From NCBI RefSeq assembly GCF_900683735.1, contig NZ_LR215979.1, positions 3,410,001 through 3,474,000 on the forward strand: a stretch of DNA of 64,000 bases, read 5' to 3'. This stretch comes from Fusobacterium ulcerans ATCC 49185. GTDB lineage: Bacteria; Fusobacteriota; Fusobacteriia; Fusobacteriales; Fusobacteriaceae. The notes under the pieces are model-generated. The model saw nothing but the letters and a program-made list of their open reading frames with translations, searched no databases and was not told the DNA's origin. The number at the start of each line of letters is the position of its first letter. Position 1 is the stretch's first letter. Below are positions 1 through 8,035 of the stretch, in pieces. Position numbers and translations under genes: made by a program.

Positions 1-518
1 TAAAAGGGTTTGGGATGAAAGTTATAGCTTATGATCCATATCCTAATTATGAAAAAGCAAAAGAATTAGGATTTGAATTTACTGATTTGGATACTCTATA
101 TAAAGAAGCTGATATAATATCTTTGAATTGTCCTTTAACTAAGGAAACCAGATATATGATAAATAGAAATTCTATGAATAAGATGAAAGATGGAGTAATG
201 ATAGTAAATACAGGTAGAGGAATGCTGATTGATACAGTAGATTTGATAGAGGCATTGAAAGATAAAAAAATAGGAGCTGCTGCATTAGATGTATATGAAG
301 AAGAGGCAGATTATTTCTTTGAAGATTATTCAAATATGGTAATAGAGGATGATATTTTAGGAAGACTGCTCTCATTCAATAATGTGCTTGTAACATCACA
401 TCAGGCTTTTTTTACTAAAGAAGCAGTGGAAGAAATAACTAGAGTAACTATGGAAAATATAAAGAGATTTCAGGAAGGAAAACCTTTAGAAAATGAAGTA
501 AAATATATAGAAAAATAA
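1..518 (+). CDS. ldhA: D-lactate dehydrogenase (D-2-hydroxyacid dehydrogenase family), 5' end outside window
   Basis: NAD-dependent reduction of pyruvate to D-lactate in the cytoplasm is the likely reaction. The reading frame is open from base 3 and runs into the window edge, so the N-terminal substrate domain and the GxGxxG loop are missing; the ATG at 15 is internal. Visible family marks are the catalytic Arg in NTGRG, the Glu in DVYEEE and the His in TSHQAFFT, in the expected order. The stretch FFEDYSN...DDILGRLLSF between Glu and His is typical of LdhA-type D-lactate dehydrogenases rather than phosphoglycerate dehydrogenases. A strong hairpin terminator follows 52 bases after the stop, so this is the last gene of its transcript. 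Confidence 0.85.
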   Translation, partial: KGFGMKVIAYDPYPNYEKAKELGFEFTDLDTLYKEADIISLNCPLTKETRYMINRNSMNKMKDGVMIVNTGRGMLIDTVDLIEALKDKKIGAAALDVYEEEADYFFEDYSNMVIEDDILGRLLSFNNVLVTSHQAFFTKEAVEEITRVTMENIKRFQEGKPLENEVKYIEK

Positions 519-570
519 AATATAGATTAGGAATAGTTAAAAATTTACATAATATTTATCTTTTAATGAA

Positions 571-606
571 ACTCTGACAACCTAAATTAGTTGTCAGAGT
601 CTTTTT
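571..606. terminator. Bidirectional intrinsic terminator
   Basis: An 11-bp perfect stem (ACTCTGACAAC paired with GTTGTCAGAGT) with an 8-base loop, followed by CTTTTTT. It lies between two convergent genes and can serve both the dehydrogenase gene and the Fur-family gene. Confidence 0.85.
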
Positions 607-613
607 TATTAAA

Positions 614-994
614 TTATATTTTTTTATTATTACAGTTAGGGCAGGTACCATATAAAATTAAATCGAAATGCTTTATTTCTATATTTTTATCTGTTATTGC
701 ATTTTCTAACAATGTTATATCAAAATTATCAATATCAGTAATTGTTTTACAACTATTGCAAATTAAATGTATATGTGATTTCAAATTTCTATCAAATCTA
801 TCATTTTGATTGGGAAAACTCACTTTTTTTATTAAGTTCATTTCTACAAGTTTAGCTAAATTTCTATATACCGTTCCTAGACTTAGTTCTGGATTATTGG
901 CTTTTAAAGAGATATAAATATCATCAGCAGTAGAATGCTTATCATCATTTAGTACATAATTTAATATTAATTCCCTTTGTCTAGAAAATTTCAT
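614..994 (-). CDS. Fur/PerR-family metal-dependent transcriptional regulator
   Basis: A 126-residue DNA-binding repressor of the Fur superfamily. The N-terminal winged helix carries the usual helix around SLGTVYRNLAKL, followed by a dimerisation domain with RFD...SHIHLIC, a metal-site pattern resembling PerR. Two CxxC pairs (CNSC and CPNC) form the structural zinc site. The start is placed at the ATG at 994 because AAAGGAGT lies just upstream; an in-frame ATG 18 bases earlier lacks a ribosome binding site. It is divergent from the QueD-like gene, whose promoter contains a Fur/PerR-like palindrome. Whether it senses iron, zinc, manganese or peroxide cannot be decided from sequence alone. Confidence 0.85.
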   Translation of the reverse strand: MKFSRQRELILNYVLNDDKHSTADDIYISLKANNPELSLGTVYRNLAKLVEMNLIKKVSFPNQNDRFDRNLKSHIHLICNSCKTITDIDNFDITLLENAITDKNIEIKHFDLILYGTCPNCNNKKI

Positions 995-1087
995 AATATT
1001 AACTCCTTTCAAATAAAGTTCTATTATTATATAATAATATATTTTTCAAGATTTAGGAATATATTTTTTAATATTTTTGATTTATTA

Positions 1088-1164
1088 TTGACATTAGGTA
1101 ATAAAAAGGTTATACTCTCTATATAATAATAATAATCATTACTGTTATTATATAGAGAGTATAA
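1088..1164 (+). promoter_or_regulatory. Promoter with 20-bp inverted repeat and Fur-like operator
   Basis: A TTGACA (1088-1093), 17-bp spacer and TATACT (1111-1116) form a near-perfect vegetative promoter. The -10 box lies in the left arm of a perfect 20-bp inverted repeat (1110-1129 and 1145-1164). The 15-base centre between the arms, TAATAATCATTACTG, matches the 7-1-7 PerR/Fur palindrome at about 10 of 14 positions. The right arm ends at the ribosome binding site (GGGAGG, 1165-1170). Both a DNA operator and an RNA hairpin that would mask the ribosome binding site are possible. Confidence 0.6.
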
Positions 1165-1176
1165 GGGAGGAAATAT

Positions 1177-1653
1177 ATGAGATCAGTAACTAAGTTAAAT
1201 ATTCAATATGCACATCGTTTTTTAGGATATGAGGGAGAGGCAGAATATCTTCATGGACATTCTGGGTTTTTGACAATTGAAGTAGAAGGAGATGTAGATA
1301 AAAGAACAGGTTTTGTTTATCCTTGTAATGGAATAAAGTCTATAGCATGGGATTATTTAAAGAATTTTGATCATGCATTAATTATGCAAGAAAATGATCC
1401 ATTACTGCCAAAAATTTTAGAAGTATATGAAAAGCAAGGAATAAAAGAAGGAACAAAAACAAATACTAATATGGGGTTACCAATAGAGAATGAATTAGCA
1501 AAAGCCTATCCAGAATGTAGATTAGTAGTTGTAAAAAAAGTGGCTACATGTGAAAATTTAATAGAAGTATTCTATTCTTTATTAAAGGATAAACTTAATA
1601 TTAAAAAAATGGTATTTGCATCAGGAGATAATTGTGCATCAACTGAATTTTAA
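1177..1653 (+). CDS. QueD-like / 6-pyruvoyl-tetrahydropterin synthase family protein
   Basis: A 158-residue member of the PTPS/QueD family, whose usual role is forming 6-carboxytetrahydropterin for queuosine or related deazapurines. The three zinc-ligand histidines are visible (His13, His26 and His28 in HGH), as are the FDH motif and the CENL motif with its Glu. The catalytic Cys expected four residues before HGH is missing: Ala22 stands there, flanked by Glu21 and Glu23. PTPS-III enzymes use Glu at this place, so altered chemistry is possible. The gene stands alone, with no queC, queE or folE nearby, and lies divergent from a Fur-family regulator. Assignment to the family is firm; the reaction is not. 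Confidence 0.75.
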   Translation: MRSVTKLNIQYAHRFLGYEGEAEYLHGHSGFLTIEVEGDVDKRTGFVYPCNGIKSIAWDYLKNFDHALIMQENDPLLPKILEVYEKQGIKEGTKTNTNMGLPIENELAKAYPECRLVVVKKVATCENLIEVFYSLLKDKLNIKKMVFASGDNCASTEF

Positions 1654-1716
1654 TATTGTAATATAAAATTAAATTCATAAATAATTTTATATAGTTAATT
1701 ATTTGTAAAACAAATG

Positions 1717-1752
1717 AGATTGAAAGAGTTAAAATTCTTTCAGTCTTTTTTT
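1717..1752. terminator. Intrinsic terminator between convergent genes
   Basis: An 11-bp stem with one G-U pair (AGATTGAAAGA paired with TCTTTCAGTCT) and an 8-base loop, followed by a T run. It follows the QueD-like gene and faces the YcxB-like gene. The rest of the gap, 1654-1789, shows nothing else. Confidence 0.75.
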
Positions 1753-1789
1753 ATTTATCAAGAGGATGAATGGATAATATCAGCAGTAT

Positions 1790-2296
1790 TTATTTAAATT
1801 TTTTATATATCTTCTTATCATTGTACTTCATAAATAAATTTTTGAATTCTATTATTTCCATCTCATTATTAAAAACTCTTTTTGGAATTAAAGTATACAT
1901 CTCTTTTGAATGAATTATGTAAAAGAAATTATCATTTTCCCATAGAGCTTCATAAAAATTCCAATCCAACTCAGAATTGATACCATTAGTTTTAAATAGT
2001 ATCCTATTATCTCTAAATTCGAGATGATACTGTTGATTAAATTTATTAATTTTGTTATAAAATATCCCAGGCTGAAAAACGTATAATACTGCAAAGATAA
2101 TAGAAACAATAAAAAGGAGTATAATAAGGATAATAGGCATTATAGAAACCCCATTGTTTATAAATAAGTATATAGTAAAAATTATAAGGAGTCCAATTAG
2201 GGTTAAATCAAGTTTTTTAATTGTTTTATTCATAAAAAGATAATTCCTTCTAGATTTTACATATTCATCTCGAGCATATTTAAAGTTAAGTATCAT
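1790..2296 (-). CDS. YcxB-like membrane protein
   Basis: A 168-residue protein with two hydrophobic segments at about residues 30-47 and 52-73, followed by a soluble domain. The C-terminal pattern LEFRDNRILFKTNG...LDWNFYEALWEND...IPKRVF is characteristic of the YcxB-like domain, a PH-like fold found after two membrane helices. No function is established for the family. It starts at an ATG preceded by AAAGGAGGT and is transcribed away from 2438-2917, which may share its intergenic control region. Confidence 0.65.
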   Translation of the reverse strand: MILNFKYARDEYVKSRRNYLFMNKTIKKLDLTLIGLLIIFTIYLFINNGVSIMPIILIILLFIVSIIFAVLYVFQPGIFYNKINKFNQQYHLEFRDNRILFKTNGINSELDWNFYEALWENDNFFYIIHSKEMYTLIPKRVFNNEMEIIEFKNLFMKYNDKKIYKKFK

Positions 2297-2437
2297 AATT
2301 TACCTCCTTTTATAATTATATTTATATGCTATCATATTATGAAAAATATGTATATGGGCAATAATAAAAATATGGAAGATTGAATTTATAAGGGAATTAC
2401 TATATAATTTTAGAAGAAAACAAAAAAAGGAGAGATT

Positions 2438-2917
2438 ATGGAAAATAAGCAAGAAATAAGAAGTTGTATAAATAGGTTTAGATTTTTCTGGACAATGTGC
2501 CTAGGTATGTGTTCTTTAATGCTTTTAATTTTTGGAATAAAAAGTAGAATATGGGAGAGTGAAATTTCAATAGTAACTAAGATTTTATTTGTGATATTGG
2601 TAATATGGTGGATGGTTCCATTGATAAAATATTTAGAAAAATATCAGCAGATAACTATTGATGAAGAGAGTATAAGAGCTGATAAAGTATTTAAAAGAAA
2701 GAAAGTTATCATAAAAAAAGACAGAATTTCTTCTGTAGTTATTGGAAAGCTCACTATAGGAAAGAAAATTTATAATATATTCACAATAAAAAGTAAGGAT
2801 GGGGAAGAAATAGTAATGTCTGGATTTGAAATTAAAAATATTGGAGAATTAGCAAGAGCTATTGGAAAAAAGCTGCCATTATCAAAAATAGAAAAAGCTG
2901 AAAGAGATATAATATAA
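2438..2917 (+). CDS. Small membrane protein of unknown function, possible bacterial PH-like domain
   Basis: A 159-residue protein with two predicted membrane helices (about residues 15-33 and 43-62) followed by a mixed strand-rich domain (ITIDEESIRADKV...ISSVVIGKLTIGKK...FTIKSKDG). This layout resembles bacterial PH-domain membrane proteins and echoes the YcxB-like product encoded divergently at 1790-2296. An AAAGGAGAG ribosome binding site lies just ahead of the ATG. I do not recognise a specific family, so the PH-like reading is inference. Confidence 0.55.
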   Translation: MENKQEIRSCINRFRFFWTMCLGMCSLMLLIFGIKSRIWESEISIVTKILFVILVIWWMVPLIKYLEKYQQITIDEESIRADKVFKRKKVIIKKDRISSVVIGKLTIGKKIYNIFTIKSKDGEEIVMSGFEIKNIGELARAIGKKLPLSKIEKAERDII

Positions 2918-3066
2918 AAATTGAAGATAGTGAACAGAAAAAATAGAATATTTTAGTTATGCAATACAAAGAAAATGAAGTATCTACTTCATAAAATAGT
3001 GCATTTTTTGCTTAATTATTGTATAATAATAAGGTAATAAAAAAATATTTTAAGGAGATGTTGTAT

Positions 3067-3708
3067 ATGAATATTATGTTATTTGGAGCACCAGGTGCAG
3101 GAAAAGGAACACAGGCTAAATTCCTTATTGAAAAATATGGAATTCCTCAAATTTCTACTGGAGATATATTGAGAGCTGCTATAAAAGAAGGAACTACTAT
3201 GGGGCTTGAAGCAAAAAAATTCATGGATGATGGAAAATTAGTTCCAGATTCAACAATCATTGGTATTATTAAAGACAGATTATCAGAAGATGACTGTAAA
3301 AAAGGGTTTATACTTGATGGATTTCCAAGAACATTAGCTCAAGCTGAAGCTTTAGAAGTTCTAATGAAAGAAATGAATATCAAATTAGATAAAGTTATTT
3401 CTTTAAATGTACCAGATGAACTTATACTTGGAAGAATTGTTGGAAGAAAAGTATGTCCAGTATGTGGAGCTTCATTCCATGTTAAATTCAATCCACCAAA
3501 AATAGAAGGGAAATGTGATCTTTGTGGAGCAGATTTAATTACAAGAAAAGATGATAATGCAGAAACTGTAACAAAAAGATTGAATGAATATCATTCTCAG
3601 ACAGCTCCATTATTTGATTTCTATCAATCAAGAGGGATACTTGTTGATATAGATGGAACTAAAAAAATGGAAGATATAACAAAAGAGATATTTGATATTC
3701 TAGGATAG
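3067..3708 (+). CDS. adk: Adenylate kinase
   Basis: Interconverts AMP, ADP and ATP (AMP + ATP to 2 ADP) in the cytoplasm. The 213-residue product starts MNIMLFGAPGAGKG; the P-loop is at residues 7-14, and the DGFPRT motif and the long LID domain follow. The LID contains four cysteines in two CxxC pairs (CPVC and CDLC), so this is the zinc-binding form common in Gram-positive-like lineages. The ATG at 3067 is chosen because AAGGAG lies 9 bases upstream; an in-frame codon at 3019 would add 16 residues without support. It is followed 30 bases later by map, the usual neighbour at the end of the ribosomal-protein region. Confidence 0.97.
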   Translation: MNIMLFGAPGAGKGTQAKFLIEKYGIPQISTGDILRAAIKEGTTMGLEAKKFMDDGKLVPDSTIIGIIKDRLSEDDCKKGFILDGFPRTLAQAEALEVLMKEMNIKLDKVISLNVPDELILGRIVGRKVCPVCGASFHVKFNPPKIEGKCDLCGADLITRKDDNAETVTKRLNEYHSQTAPLFDFYQSRGILVDIDGTKKMEDITKEIFDILG

Positions 3709-3738
3709 TATTTATTTTATTTTCGAAAGGAAGTTGAG

Positions 3739-4503
3739 ATGTCGCTTATAAAAAGTTTAGAAGATATAGAGCAGATAAAAAAATCTAATCAGATTATAGC
3801 AAGACTGTATAGAGATGTTCTGCCCAAATATATCAAAGCAGGTATATCTACTAAAGAGATAAATGAAATAGTAGAAGATTACATAAGATCACAGGGAGCT
3901 AGACCTGCATGTATTGGAGTAGAAGGATTATATGCTCCCTTTCCAGCAGGAACTTGTATATCTGTCAATGAAGAGGTTGTTCATGGAATACCAGGAGATA
4001 GAATTCTTCAAGAGGGAGATATAGTAAGTATAGATACAGTTACTGAGTTGAATGGATTTTATGGGGATTCAGCAATAACATTTCCAGTGGGAGAAATAGA
4101 CGAAGAATCTAGAAGACTTTTGGAGGTTACTGAAAAATCAAGAGAGATAGGAATTGAAATGGCTGTAGCTGGTAATAGAATAGGAGATATCGGGCATGCT
4201 GTTCAGAGTTATGTAGAAAAAAATGGTTTCACAGTAGTGAAAGATTTTGCTGGACATGGAGTGGGACATGATATACATGAAGATCCTATAATTGCCAACT
4301 TTGGAAGAAAAGGTAGAGGAATCAAAATTGAAAATGGAATGGTTCTTGCAATAGAGCCAATGGTCAATGTAGGTACATACAAAATCAATGTAAAAGAGGA
4401 TGGATGGACAATAGTAACTAAAGATGGAAAAAGGTCTGCGCATTTCGAACACTCAGTAGCAATCGTTGATGGAAAACCGATTATATTAAGTGAGATAGAT
4501 TAA
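3739..4503 (+). CDS. map: Methionine aminopeptidase, type I
   Basis: Removes the initiator methionine from nascent proteins. At 254 residues it is the usual type I length without an N-terminal zinc extension. The five metal ligands are in place: the two Asp in SIDTVTELNGFYGDS, the His in GHGVGHDIHE, the Glu in AIEPM and the Glu in FEHSVAI. The gene begins 30 bases after adk behind GAAAGGAAG, and the pair are probably cotranscribed. A separate promoter before infA follows. Confidence 0.97.
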   Translation: MSLIKSLEDIEQIKKSNQIIARLYRDVLPKYIKAGISTKEINEIVEDYIRSQGARPACIGVEGLYAPFPAGTCISVNEEVVHGIPGDRILQEGDIVSIDTVTELNGFYGDSAITFPVGEIDEESRRLLEVTEKSREIGIEMAVAGNRIGDIGHAVQSYVEKNGFTVVKDFAGHGVGHDIHEDPIIANFGRKGRGIKIENGMVLAIEPMVNVGTYKINVKEDGWTIVTKDGKRSAHFEHSVAIVDGKPIILSEID

Positions 4504-4524
4504 GAAAAAAAGCTAAGAAAATAC

Positions 4525-4553
4525 TAGACTTTTTATATTTTTAGTGATATAAT
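4525..4553 (+). promoter_or_regulatory. Promoter of the infA/alpha operon
   Basis: TAGACT (4525-4530), a 17-bp spacer and a perfect TATAAT (4548-4553) lie 31 bases ahead of the infA start. This suggests infA-rpmJ-rpsM and the following genes can be transcribed independently of adk-map. Confidence 0.6.
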
Positions 4554-4583
4554 AATTTGAAGTTCTGTTCGATAGGAGGAATT

Positions 4584-4805
4584 ATGTCGAAAAAAGATGT
4601 TATCGAATTAGAAGGTACTATTTTAGAGGCCCTTCCAAATGCAATGTTTAAAGTTGAATTAGAAAATGGGCATACTATTTTAGGCCACATTTCTGGTAAG
4701 ATGAGAATGAATTATATTAAAATTTTACCTGGAGATGGAGTAACTGTACAAATCTCTCCTTATGACTTGTCAAGGGGTAGAATCGTATACAGGAAAAAAA
4801 ATTAA
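4584..4805 (+). CDS. infA: Translation initiation factor IF-1
   Basis: A 73-residue OB-fold protein that binds the 30S A site during initiation. The sequence from [20 protein letters not shown] through the C-terminal GRIVYRKK is near the family consensus over its whole length. The ATG at 4584 follows AGGAGGA at the right distance; the upstream in-frame codon at 4557 lies before this ribosome binding site. Gene order infA-rpmJ-rpsM is the conserved bacterial arrangement. Confidence 0.97.
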   Translation: MSKKDVIELEGTILEALPNAMFKVELENGHTILGHISGKMRMNYIKILPGDGVTVQISPYDLSRGRIVYRKKN

Positions 4806-4829
4806 TTAATCACGAAAGGAGGCAGATTA

Positions 4830-4943
4830 ATGAAAGTAAGAGTATCAGTTAAACCTATTTGTGACAAGTGCAAAGTTATCAAAAGACATGGAAAAGTAAG
4901 AGTGATTTGTGACAATCCTAAACACAAACAAGTTCAAGGGTAA
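4830..4943 (+). CDS. rpmJ: Ribosomal protein L36 (bL36)
   Basis: A 37-residue large-subunit protein, [15 protein letters not shown] to the end KHKQVQG. The zinc-ribbon ligands are complete (CDKC, then C and H in CDNPKH), so this is the zinc-binding type of L36. A strong AAAGGAGG ribosome binding site precedes the ATG, and the gene lies 24 bases after infA. Confidence 0.97.
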   Translation: MKVRVSVKPICDKCKVIKRHGKVRVICDNPKHKQVQG

Positions 4944-5116
4944 TTTTGTAATTTAAGAGAGTTTGTTTAAAAAAAGTACTGATAATGGAGTGCTGTAAAG
5001 ATATGGTGAGCTGTAGAGCCATCCCCAAAATAGGAATTGGGACATATCGAGGAAAGTATTTAGTTGGTTAATATACCAGCAAAATATATAAATTTTCGAA
5101 AGAGGAGGAAATAATT
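4944..5116 (+). promoter_or_regulatory. Leader of the alpha operon (rpsM-rpsK-rpsD-rpoA-rplQ), possible S4-responsive element
   Basis: A 173-base non-coding gap separates rpmJ from rpsM inside an otherwise tightly packed operon. It contains local hairpins, including CCCAA/TTGGG around 5020-5042 and ATGG/CCAT around 5003-5022, close to the rpsM ribosome binding site (GAGGAGGAA). In other bacteria S4, encoded by rpsD in this same operon, binds a structured leader at this location. The structure here was not matched to a known model. Confidence 0.4.
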
Positions 5117-5473
5117 TTGGCTAGAATAGCAGGAGTAGATATCCCAAGAAATAAGAGAGTTGAGATAGCTTTAACTTACATTTACGGAATTGGAAAACCA
5201 ACTTCACAAAGAATATTGACTGAAGCTGGAGTTAACTTTGACACAAGAGTGAAAGATTTAACTGAAGAAGAAGTAAATAAGATCAGAGCCATTATAGAAA
5301 CTGTTAAGGTAGAGGGAGATCTTAGAAAAGATGTAAGACTTTCTATTAAAAGACTTATGGATATCAAATGTTACAGAGGATTAAGACACAAAATGAATCT
5401 ACCTGTAAGAGGACAAAGTTCAAAAACTAATGCAAGAACTGTTAAAGGTCCTAAAAAACCAATCAAAAGATAA
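5117..5473 (+). CDS. rpsM: Ribosomal protein S13 (uS13)
   Basis: A 118-residue protein of the 30S head that contacts P-site tRNA and 23S rRNA through bridge B1. The sequence [20 protein letters not shown] through the basic C-terminal tail GPKKPIKR is standard. Translation begins at TTG (5117) behind AGAGGAGGA. This is the first gene of the alpha operon, with a structured leader upstream. Confidence 0.97.
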   Translation: MARIAGVDIPRNKRVEIALTYIYGIGKPTSQRILTEAGVNFDTRVKDLTEEEVNKIRAIIETVKVEGDLRKDVRLSIKRLMDIKCYRGLRHKMNLPVRGQSSKTNARTVKGPKKPIKR

Positions 5474-5536
5474 TTAGAGCGTTTTAGAAATTTATAGATT
5501 AAGTTTATGATCTATTAGCAAGGGAGGTAGCTTAAG

Positions 5537-5926
5537 TTGGCTAAAAAGAAAGTAGCTAAGATTAAAAAGAAATTGAAAAATATTCCTAACGGAGTTGCCC
5601 ATATACATTCAACTTTTAACAACACAATAGTTGCTATTACTGATGCAGAAGGGAAAGTTGTAAGTTGGAGATCAGGAGGAACTTCTGGTTTCAAAGGAAC
5701 TAAGAAAGGAACTCCATTTGCAGCTCAAATTGCAGCTGAACAAGCAGCAAACATAGCTATGGAAAATGGGATGAAAAAAGTAGAAGTTAAAGTGAAAGGT
5801 CCAGGTTCTGGAAGAGAAGCTTGTATCAGATCTTTACAAGCAGCTGGATTAGAAGTAACAAAAATTACTGATGTTACTCCAGTTCCACACAATGGTTGTA
5901 GACCACCAAAAAGAAGAAGAGTGTAG
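5537..5926 (+). CDS. rpsK: Ribosomal protein S11 (uS11)
   Basis: A 129-residue protein of the 30S platform near the mRNA exit. It shows the family's [18 protein letters not shown] and the C-terminal [13 protein letters not shown]. It starts at TTG (5537) behind AAGGGAGG; in this operon both S13 and S11 use TTG, with strong ribosome binding sites that compensate. It sits 63 bases after rpsM. Confidence 0.97.
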   Translation: MAKKKVAKIKKKLKNIPNGVAHIHSTFNNTIVAITDAEGKVVSWRSGGTSGFKGTKKGTPFAAQIAAEQAANIAMENGMKKVEVKVKGPGSGREACIRSLQAAGLEVTKITDVTPVPHNGCRPPKRRRV

Positions 5927-5990
5927 TCTCACTTTATTTTGAAAAAAAAGTATTGTGGCAAATTGAATACAAAGGAGGAATATTTAAAAA

Positions 5991-6578
5991 ATGGCAAGAA
6001 ATAGACAGCCTGTATTGAAGAAATGTAGAGCTCTAGGAATTGATCCAGTAGTTTTAGGAGTGAATAAATCTTCTAAAAGAGGGCCAAGACCAAACGCTAA
6101 CAAAAAACCTACAGAGTACGCAATTCAATTAAGAGAAAAACAAAAAGCTAAATTTATATATAACGTAATGGAAAAACAATTTAGAAAAATATACGAGGAA
6201 GCAGCTAGAAAACTTGGAGTTACTGGTTTGACTTTAATCGAATACTTAGAAAGAAGACTTGAAAATGTAGTTTACAGACTTGGATTTGCAAAAACTAGAA
6301 GACAAGCTAGACAAGTTGTGTCTCATGGACATGTAGCTGTAAACGGAAGAAGAGTTAACATTGCTTCTTACAGAGTAAAAGTAGGAGATGTTGTATCTGT
6401 TATAGAAAATTCTAAAAACTTAGACATCATCAAAACTGCTGTTGAAGATTCAAGAGTTCCAGCTTGGCTAGAACTTGATAAAGCAGCATTCTCTGGTAAA
6501 GTTATTCAAAATCCAACTAAAGATGATTTAGATTTTGATCTAAATGAATCATTAATAGTTGAATTCTACTCTAGATAA
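5991..6578 (+). CDS. rpsD: Ribosomal protein S4 (uS4)
   Basis: A 195-residue 30S assembly protein, and in many bacteria the autoregulator of this operon. The S4 RNA-binding domain is visible at about residues 85-150 (RLENVVYRLGFAKTRRQARQ, then HGHVAVNGRR). The N-terminus (MARNRQPVLKKCRALGIDP) differs from the zinc-binding form and lacks the four-cysteine knuckle, so this is a zinc-independent S4. It starts at ATG behind AAGGAGGA. Confidence 0.96.
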   Translation: MARNRQPVLKKCRALGIDPVVLGVNKSSKRGPRPNANKKPTEYAIQLREKQKAKFIYNVMEKQFRKIYEEAARKLGVTGLTLIEYLERRLENVVYRLGFAKTRRQARQVVSHGHVAVNGRRVNIASYRVKVGDVVSVIENSKNLDIIKTAVEDSRVPAWLELDKAAFSGKVIQNPTKDDLDFDLNESLIVEFYSR

Positions 6579-6605
6579 TAAGCCCTTTTAATAGGAGTTG
6601 ATTTA

Positions 6606-7583
6606 ATGTTAAAAATTGAAAAACATGCAAGGGGTATTAATATTACCGAAGTAAAAGAGAGTGAATTTAAAGGACAATATATTGTTGAACCTTTATATAG
6701 AGGCTATGGGCATACTGTTGGTAATGCTTTGAGAAGAGTTTTACTTTCTTCTATCCCAGGAGCTGCTATTAAAGGAGTAAGAATTGATGGTGTTTTAAGC
6801 GAATTTTCTGTTATGGATGGAATAAAAGAAGCTGTAACTGAAATAATCCTTAATATCAAGGAAATCGTTGTTAAAGCCGAGAGTACTGGAGAGAGAAAAA
6901 TGACTCTTTCTGTTAAAGGACCAAAAATAGTAACAGCCGCTGATATAATACCTGATGTAGGAATAGAAATAGTAAATCCTGAGCAAGTTATTTGTACAAT
7001 AACTACAGATAGAGAACTTGACATGGAATTTTTAGTTGATACTGGAGAAGGATTTGTAGTATCAGAAGAAATAGAAAGAAAAGACTGGGCTGTAGATTAT
7101 ATAGCAGTTGATGCTATCTATACTCCAATCAGAAAAGTTTCTTACACTGTACAAGATACAATGGTAGGAAGAATGACTGATTTTGATAAGCTTACTTTAG
7201 AAATTGAAAGTGATGGAAGTATTGAAATCAGAGATGCACTATCTTATGCAGTAGAATTATTAAAATTGCATTTTGATCCATTCTTAGAATTAGGAAACAA
7301 AATGGAAAATCTAAGAGTAGAAGCTGAAGAGGAAGAAGAAAATCCTGTAAGCCATGCAAAAGATGACAATATTCTTAATACAAAGATAGAAGAACTTGAT
7401 TTAACAGTTAGATCTTTCAACTGTTTAAAGAAAGCTGGAATAGAGGAAGTTAGTCAATTGGCTAAATTGTCACTTAATGAACTTCTAAAAATTAAAAATC
7501 TGGGAAGAAAATCTTTAGATGAGATCCTAGAAAAAATGAAAGAATTAGGATATGATCTATCTCAGAATGGATCTCCTGAGTAA
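6606..7583 (+). CDS. rpoA: RNA polymerase alpha subunit
   Basis: A 325-residue scaffold subunit of RNA polymerase. The N-terminal assembly domain (about residues 1-230) includes YGHTVGNALRRVLLSS. An acidic linker (EAEEEEEN) leads to the C-terminal helix-hairpin-helix domain at about residues 255-320 (SFNCLKKAGIEEVSQLAKLS and NLGRKSLDEI), which contacts UP elements and activators. It lies between rpsD and rplQ in the conserved alpha operon order. Confidence 0.97.
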   Translation: MLKIEKHARGINITEVKESEFKGQYIVEPLYRGYGHTVGNALRRVLLSSIPGAAIKGVRIDGVLSEFSVMDGIKEAVTEIILNIKEIVVKAESTGERKMTLSVKGPKIVTAADIIPDVGIEIVNPEQVICTITTDRELDMEFLVDTGEGFVVSEEIERKDWAVDYIAVDAIYTPIRKVSYTVQDTMVGRMTDFDKLTLEIESDGSIEIRDALSYAVELLKLHFDPFLELGNKMENLRVEAEEEEENPVSHAKDDNILNTKIEELDLTVRSFNCLKKAGIEEVSQLAKLSLNELLKIKNLGRKSLDEILEKMKELGYDLSQNGSPE

Positions 7584-7608
7584 TTAAGATAAGGAGGATA
7601 GCTAACTA

Positions 7609-7959
7609 ATGAATCACAATAAGTCATATAGAAAGTTAGGAAGAAGAGCTGACCACAGAAAAGCTATGCTAAAAAACTTAACTATATCTTTACTAAGTGC
7701 TGAAAAGATAGAAACTACTGTTACTAGAGCAAAAGAATTAAGAAAATTTGCTGAAAGAATGATAACTTTTGGTAAGAAAAATACTTTGGCTTCTAGAAGA
7801 AATGCTTTTGCTTTCCTAAGAAATGAAGAAGTTGTTGCTAAAATATTCAATGAACTAGCTCCAAAATATGCTGAGAGAAATGGTGGATACACTAGAATCA
7901 TCAAAACATCTGTTAGAAAAGGTGACTCAGCTGAAATGGCTATAATTGAATTAGTTTAA
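7609..7959 (+). CDS. rplQ: Ribosomal protein L17 (bL17)
   Basis: A 116-residue large-subunit protein near the exit tunnel. It shows the family N-terminus [18 protein letters not shown] and the C-terminal [10 protein letters not shown]...[13 protein letters not shown]. An AAGGAGGA ribosome binding site precedes the ATG, 25 bases after rpoA. It is the last gene of the operon, followed by a clear terminator. Confidence 0.97.
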   Translation: MNHNKSYRKLGRRADHRKAMLKNLTISLLSAEKIETTVTRAKELRKFAERMITFGKKNTLASRRNAFAFLRNEEVVAKIFNELAPKYAERNGGYTRIIKTSVRKGDSAEMAIIELV

Positions 7960-7986
7960 TAAGCAATTTATTAGATTAATAGAAAT

Positions 7987-8016
7987 AAGAGGAACTGTTT
8001 GGTGTTCCTCTTTTTT
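7987..8016 (+). terminator. Intrinsic terminator of the alpha operon
   Basis: A 9-bp perfect stem (AAGAGGAAC paired with GTTCCTCTT), an 8-base loop and a T run, 28 bases after the rplQ stop. Confidence 0.85.
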
Positions 8017-8035
8017 GCTTATGAGTAAAAAGTTC

